64,000 nucleotides of DNA from Microbacterium sp. lyk4-40-TSB-66 (GTDB lineage: Bacteria; Actinomycetota; Actinomycetes; Actinomycetales; Microbacteriaceae): assembly GCF_030209475.1 (NCBI RefSeq), contig NZ_JARVRW010000013.1, positions 1 through 64,000 on the forward strand, given 5' to 3'. The notes below the pieces were generated by a model. It was not told where the DNA came from. It did not search any database and was given only the letters and a program-made list of their open reading frames with translations. The stretch's first letter is position 1, and every line of letters starts with the position of its first letter. The position numbers and the translations under genes are program-made. Below, piece after piece: positions 61,795 through 64,000 of the stretch.

Positions 61795-63123
61795 ATGTCC
61801 ACACTCGATATCCGGGCGGACCTGTTCCAGGCTCCCCTCCCACCCGCGCCGGCCGACGCTCCGTTCGATTTCGACGTCGCCATCGTGGGTCTCGGATACG
61901 TCGGTCTGCCGACGGCCCTCGCCCACCACGCGAGCGGCTCGCGCGTGCTCGCGCTCGACGTCTCGTCGCGCCGACTGCGGACGATCGCCGCCCGGGGAGC
62001 CGACCTCATCGACTCGGACCGCGAACGGCTCGACATCGCGCTGCGTGCGCCCCAGGGCTTCCGGCTGACCGGCGATATCCACGAACTCCGCCGCGCCGCC
62101 GCCATCGTCGTGTGCGTTCCCACCCCCGTCGACGAACGGCAGGTTCCCGATCTCGGCCCGCTCCGCGCGGCCTGCGCCACCGTCGTCGCCGCCGCACGCC
62201 CCGGCCAGCTGATCATGCTCACCTCCACGACCTACGTCGGATGCACCCACGACCTGATCGAGCAGCCCCTTCGCGACCGCGGGATGCAGATCGGCCGCGA
62301 CGTGTTCGTGACCTTCAGCGCCGAGCGCATCGACCCCGGCAACGTCGGTTTCGCCCAGGAGGTCGTCCCCCGCGTGGTGGGCGGGGCGACTCCGCAGTGC
62401 GAGGAGGAGGGCGCGCGCCTGCTCTCCCGGTACGCCGCGCGCGTGCACCGCGTGTCGAGCCTGGCGACCGCCGAGATGACGAAGCTGCTCGAGAACACGT
62501 TCCGCGCGGTCAACATCGCCCTCGCGAACGAGTTCGCCGACATCTGCGGGGCCCTCGACGTCCCCGTCACCGAGGTCATCGAGGCGGCGAGCACGAAGCC
62601 GTACGGATTCATGGCGTTCTACCCCGGGCCGGGCGTCGGGGGTCACTGCATCCCGTGCGACCCGCACTACCTGCTGTGGCAGCTCAAGGCGCTGCACGTG
62701 GATGCCGGCGTCATCACCGAGGCGATGACGCGCATCGCGGCGCGTCCGCGTCGTGTGGTCGAGCGGATCCGCGACGTGCTCGGGAAGGCGGGTAAGGGCA
62801 CCCTCGGGGCGCGGGTGCTCGTGGTCGGGGTGACCTACAAACCCGACGTCGCCGACCTCCGCGAGTCGCCGGCTCTGGAGATCATCGACCTGCTCGTCGA
62901 CCTCGGCGCCGAGGTGCAGTACGTCGACACGCATGCCGCGCACATCCACCTCGGGTCGGGGCGCGAGCGCGATTCCCTCGCCGATCCGGCCGGGTTCGAG
63001 CCCGATGTGGTGCTCGTGCACACGCGCCACCACGACAGCGATCTGTCGTGGCTGGACGCCGACACGGTCGTCGTCGACGGCACGTACCGCAGCGCCGACA
63101 TCGCCGGACGGGTGCTGCTGTGA
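61795..63123 (+). CDS. Nucleotide-sugar dehydrogenase (UDP-ManNAc/UDP-glucose dehydrogenase family)
   Basis: 442 residues. NAD motif VAIVGLGYVGLPTALAHH, TSTTYVGCTHDL, catalytic segment GPGVGGHCIPCDPHYLLWQLK with the active-site Cys, and C-terminal VLVVGVTYKPDVADLRESPALEII. The GGHCIPCDPHYL form is typical of the WecC-like UDP-N-acetyl-sugar group rather than classic UDP-glucose dehydrogenases, so the product is a UDP-uronic acid of uncertain sugar. The third of three consecutive ATGs (61795) is best spaced from GGAGG (61784-61788). Its stop overlaps the next gene by GTGA. Confidence 0.88.
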   Translation: MSTLDIRADLFQAPLPPAPADAPFDFDVAIVGLGYVGLPTALAHHASGSRVLALDVSSRRLRTIAARGADLIDSDRERLDIALRAPQGFRLTGDIHELRRAAAIVVCVPTPVDERQVPDLGPLRAACATVVAAARPGQLIMLTSTTYVGCTHDLIEQPLRDRGMQIGRDVFVTFSAERIDPGNVGFAQEVVPRVVGGATPQCEEEGARLLSRYAARVHRVSSLATAEMTKLLENTFRAVNIALANEFADICGALDVPVTEVIEAASTKPYGFMAFYPGPGVGGHCIPCDPHYLLWQLKALHVDAGVITEAMTRIAARPRRVVERIRDVLGKAGKGTLGARVLVVGVTYKPDVADLRESPALEIIDLLVDLGAEVQYVDTHAAHIHLGSGRERDSLADPAGFEPDVVLVHTRHHDSDLSWLDADTVVVDGTYRSADIAGRVLL

Positions 63124-64000
63124 GCGTGCAGGTCTTCCCCGGCCGCGCCGCCACGCGGTCGCTCGTCACGGGAGGTGCCGGTTTCGTCGGCAGCCATCTC
63201 GTCGAGCACCTGCTCGGTCTCGGCGATGAGGTCGTCGTCCTCGACGACCTCTCCACCGGAACCGCCCGCAACCTCGCCGGCGTCGCGGACCACCCGCGGC
63301 TGACGATGATCCACGGCTCGATCCTCAACACGCTGACGGTGGGCGAGGCGATGCAGGGATGCGACCGCGTCTTCCATCTGGCGGCGGCGGTGGGCGTCAA
63401 ACTCATCGTCGAGCAACCCCTGCGTGGCCTGCGGGTCAACATCCACGGCACCGAGAACGTCCTCACCGCCGCCATCGAGCGGCGCGCGTCCGTGCTCATG
63501 GTGTCGACGAGCGAGGTGTACGGCAAGAACACCGCCGACCGCCTGCGCGAGGACTCCGACCGGATCCTCGGCGACCCGCTCCTGTCGCGCTGGACGTACG
63601 CCGGCGCGAAGGGCATCGACGAGGCGTTCGCGAAGGCGTACTGCGACGAGGAGGGCTTGGACGTCTCGATCGTGCGGCTGTTCAACACCGTCGGGCCGCG
63701 TCAGACGGGCCGTTATGGAATGGTGCTGCCGAACCTCGTCGGACAGGCGTTGCGCGGCCAGCCGTTGACCGTCTTCGGCGACGGTCTGCAGACGCGCTGC
63801 TTCTCCGCCGTCGAGGACGTCGTCCCCGCGATGGTCCTCATCGAGCGCGACCCGCGCTCGCGCGGGCAGGCGTACAACCTCGGGGGCGCGCGCGAGATCT
63901 CCATCCTCGACCTCGCGCACGAGGTCATCCGCACCCTCGACAGCCGGAGCGACATCGAGCTGGTCCCCTACGCCCAGGCCTACGCGCCGGGCTTCGAGGA
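63120..64000 (+). CDS. NAD-dependent epimerase/dehydratase, 5' part (runs off the window)
   Basis: At least 293 residues of an extended SDR. VTGGAGFVGSHLVEHLLGLGDEVVVLDDLSTG is the NAD site, HLAAAVGVKLIVEQPLRGL follows, STSEVYGKN holds the catalytic Ser/Thr, and WTYAGAKGIDEAFAKAY the YxxxK. NTVGPRQTGRYGMVLP and CFSAVEDVV are typical of UDP-glucose/UDP-glucuronate epimerases and decarboxylases. It probably acts on the product of the upstream dehydrogenase. GTG 63120 overlaps that gene by GTGA. The C-terminus is beyond the window. Confidence 0.85.
   Translation, partial: MSVQVFPGRAATRSLVTGGAGFVGSHLVEHLLGLGDEVVVLDDLSTGTARNLAGVADHPRLTMIHGSILNTLTVGEAMQGCDRVFHLAAAVGVKLIVEQPLRGLRVNIHGTENVLTAAIERRASVLMVSTSEVYGKNTADRLREDSDRILGDPLLSRWTYAGAKGIDEAFAKAYCDEEGLDVSIVRLFNTVGPRQTGRYGMVLPNLVGQALRGQPLTVFGDGLQTRCFSAVEDVVPAMVLIERDPRSRGQAYNLGGAREISILDLAHEVIRTLDSRSDIELVPYAQAYAPGFE

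Overview
The window is a very GC-rich stretch (about 70% G+C by eye) of an actinobacterial chromosome. Gene order and protein sequences point to the Microbacteriaceae, most likely Microbacterium; the genus is an inference, not a measurement. Genes are packed tightly, many neighbours share 4-bp ATGA or GTGA overlaps, and an unusual number of genes start directly downstream of a TANNNT -10 box, which suggests leaderless mRNAs. No tRNA, rRNA, CRISPR array, integrase or transposase was seen.

Layout. 1-1790: N-terminal part of a secreted PT-rich surface protein. 1944-4741: TrmH/SpoU methyltransferase, Sir2 deacylase and a histidine phosphatase. 4835-16745: a complete-looking leucine/branched-chain acyl-CoA catabolic locus. 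It holds a CitE-like lyase, MaoC hydratase, acyl-CoA dehydrogenase, biotin-dependent carboxylase alpha and beta subunits, a divergent TetR regulator with a perfect palindrome, the branched-chain 2-oxoacid dehydrogenase E1alpha/E1beta/E2, and a divergent Lrp/AsnC regulator with its own palindrome. The gene set matches the known mycobacterial Rv2495c-Rv2502c region. 16994-22565: EamA exporter with a divergent CGNR regulator, alpha/beta hydrolase, DEDDh exonuclease, and a DUF222-HNH gene interrupted by an in-frame TGA. 22730-29083: type-B L31, orphan ABC ATPase, glycogen synthase and ADP-glucose pyrophosphorylase (divergent), LuxS, SerB and a hydrolase. 29373-34528: SDR reductase, three small membrane or zinc-binding proteins, SURF1 preceded by a possible leader micro-ORF, and an ABC-F protein. 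34745-39737: iron-siderophore ABC uptake operon with a DtxR/IdeR-like box and a siderophore-interacting reductase. 39907-45657: Mop/TOBE protein, MalY/PatB C-S lyase and the SUF Fe-S operon. 45913-49083: heme A synthase, membrane protein, repeats and heme O synthase. 49309-57456: a pentose-phosphate operon tkt-tal-pgi-zwf-opcA-pgl. 57641-64000: large LuxR/MalT-type ATPase regulator and the start of an exopolysaccharide locus (GT2 glycosyltransferase, nucleotide-sugar dehydrogenase, NAD-dependent epimerase).

The most unusual signal is structural. At least five unrelated genes (sir2, an ABC ATPase, a small Cys/His protein, an ABC-F gene and a C-S lyase) end inside a short tandem repeat whose unit contains the gene's own last codons and stop position. 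Units are 65, 60, 18, 14 and 30 bp. A sixth array (9 bp) starts 2 nt after the fabG stop, and the biotin carboxylase carries a 102-bp in-frame array near its C-terminus. Other notable items are a leaderless 19-codon ORF overlapping SURF1 by ATGA, a strong excess of the word GGATGCC/GGCATCC, and a small family of 70-bp double-hairpin repeats.
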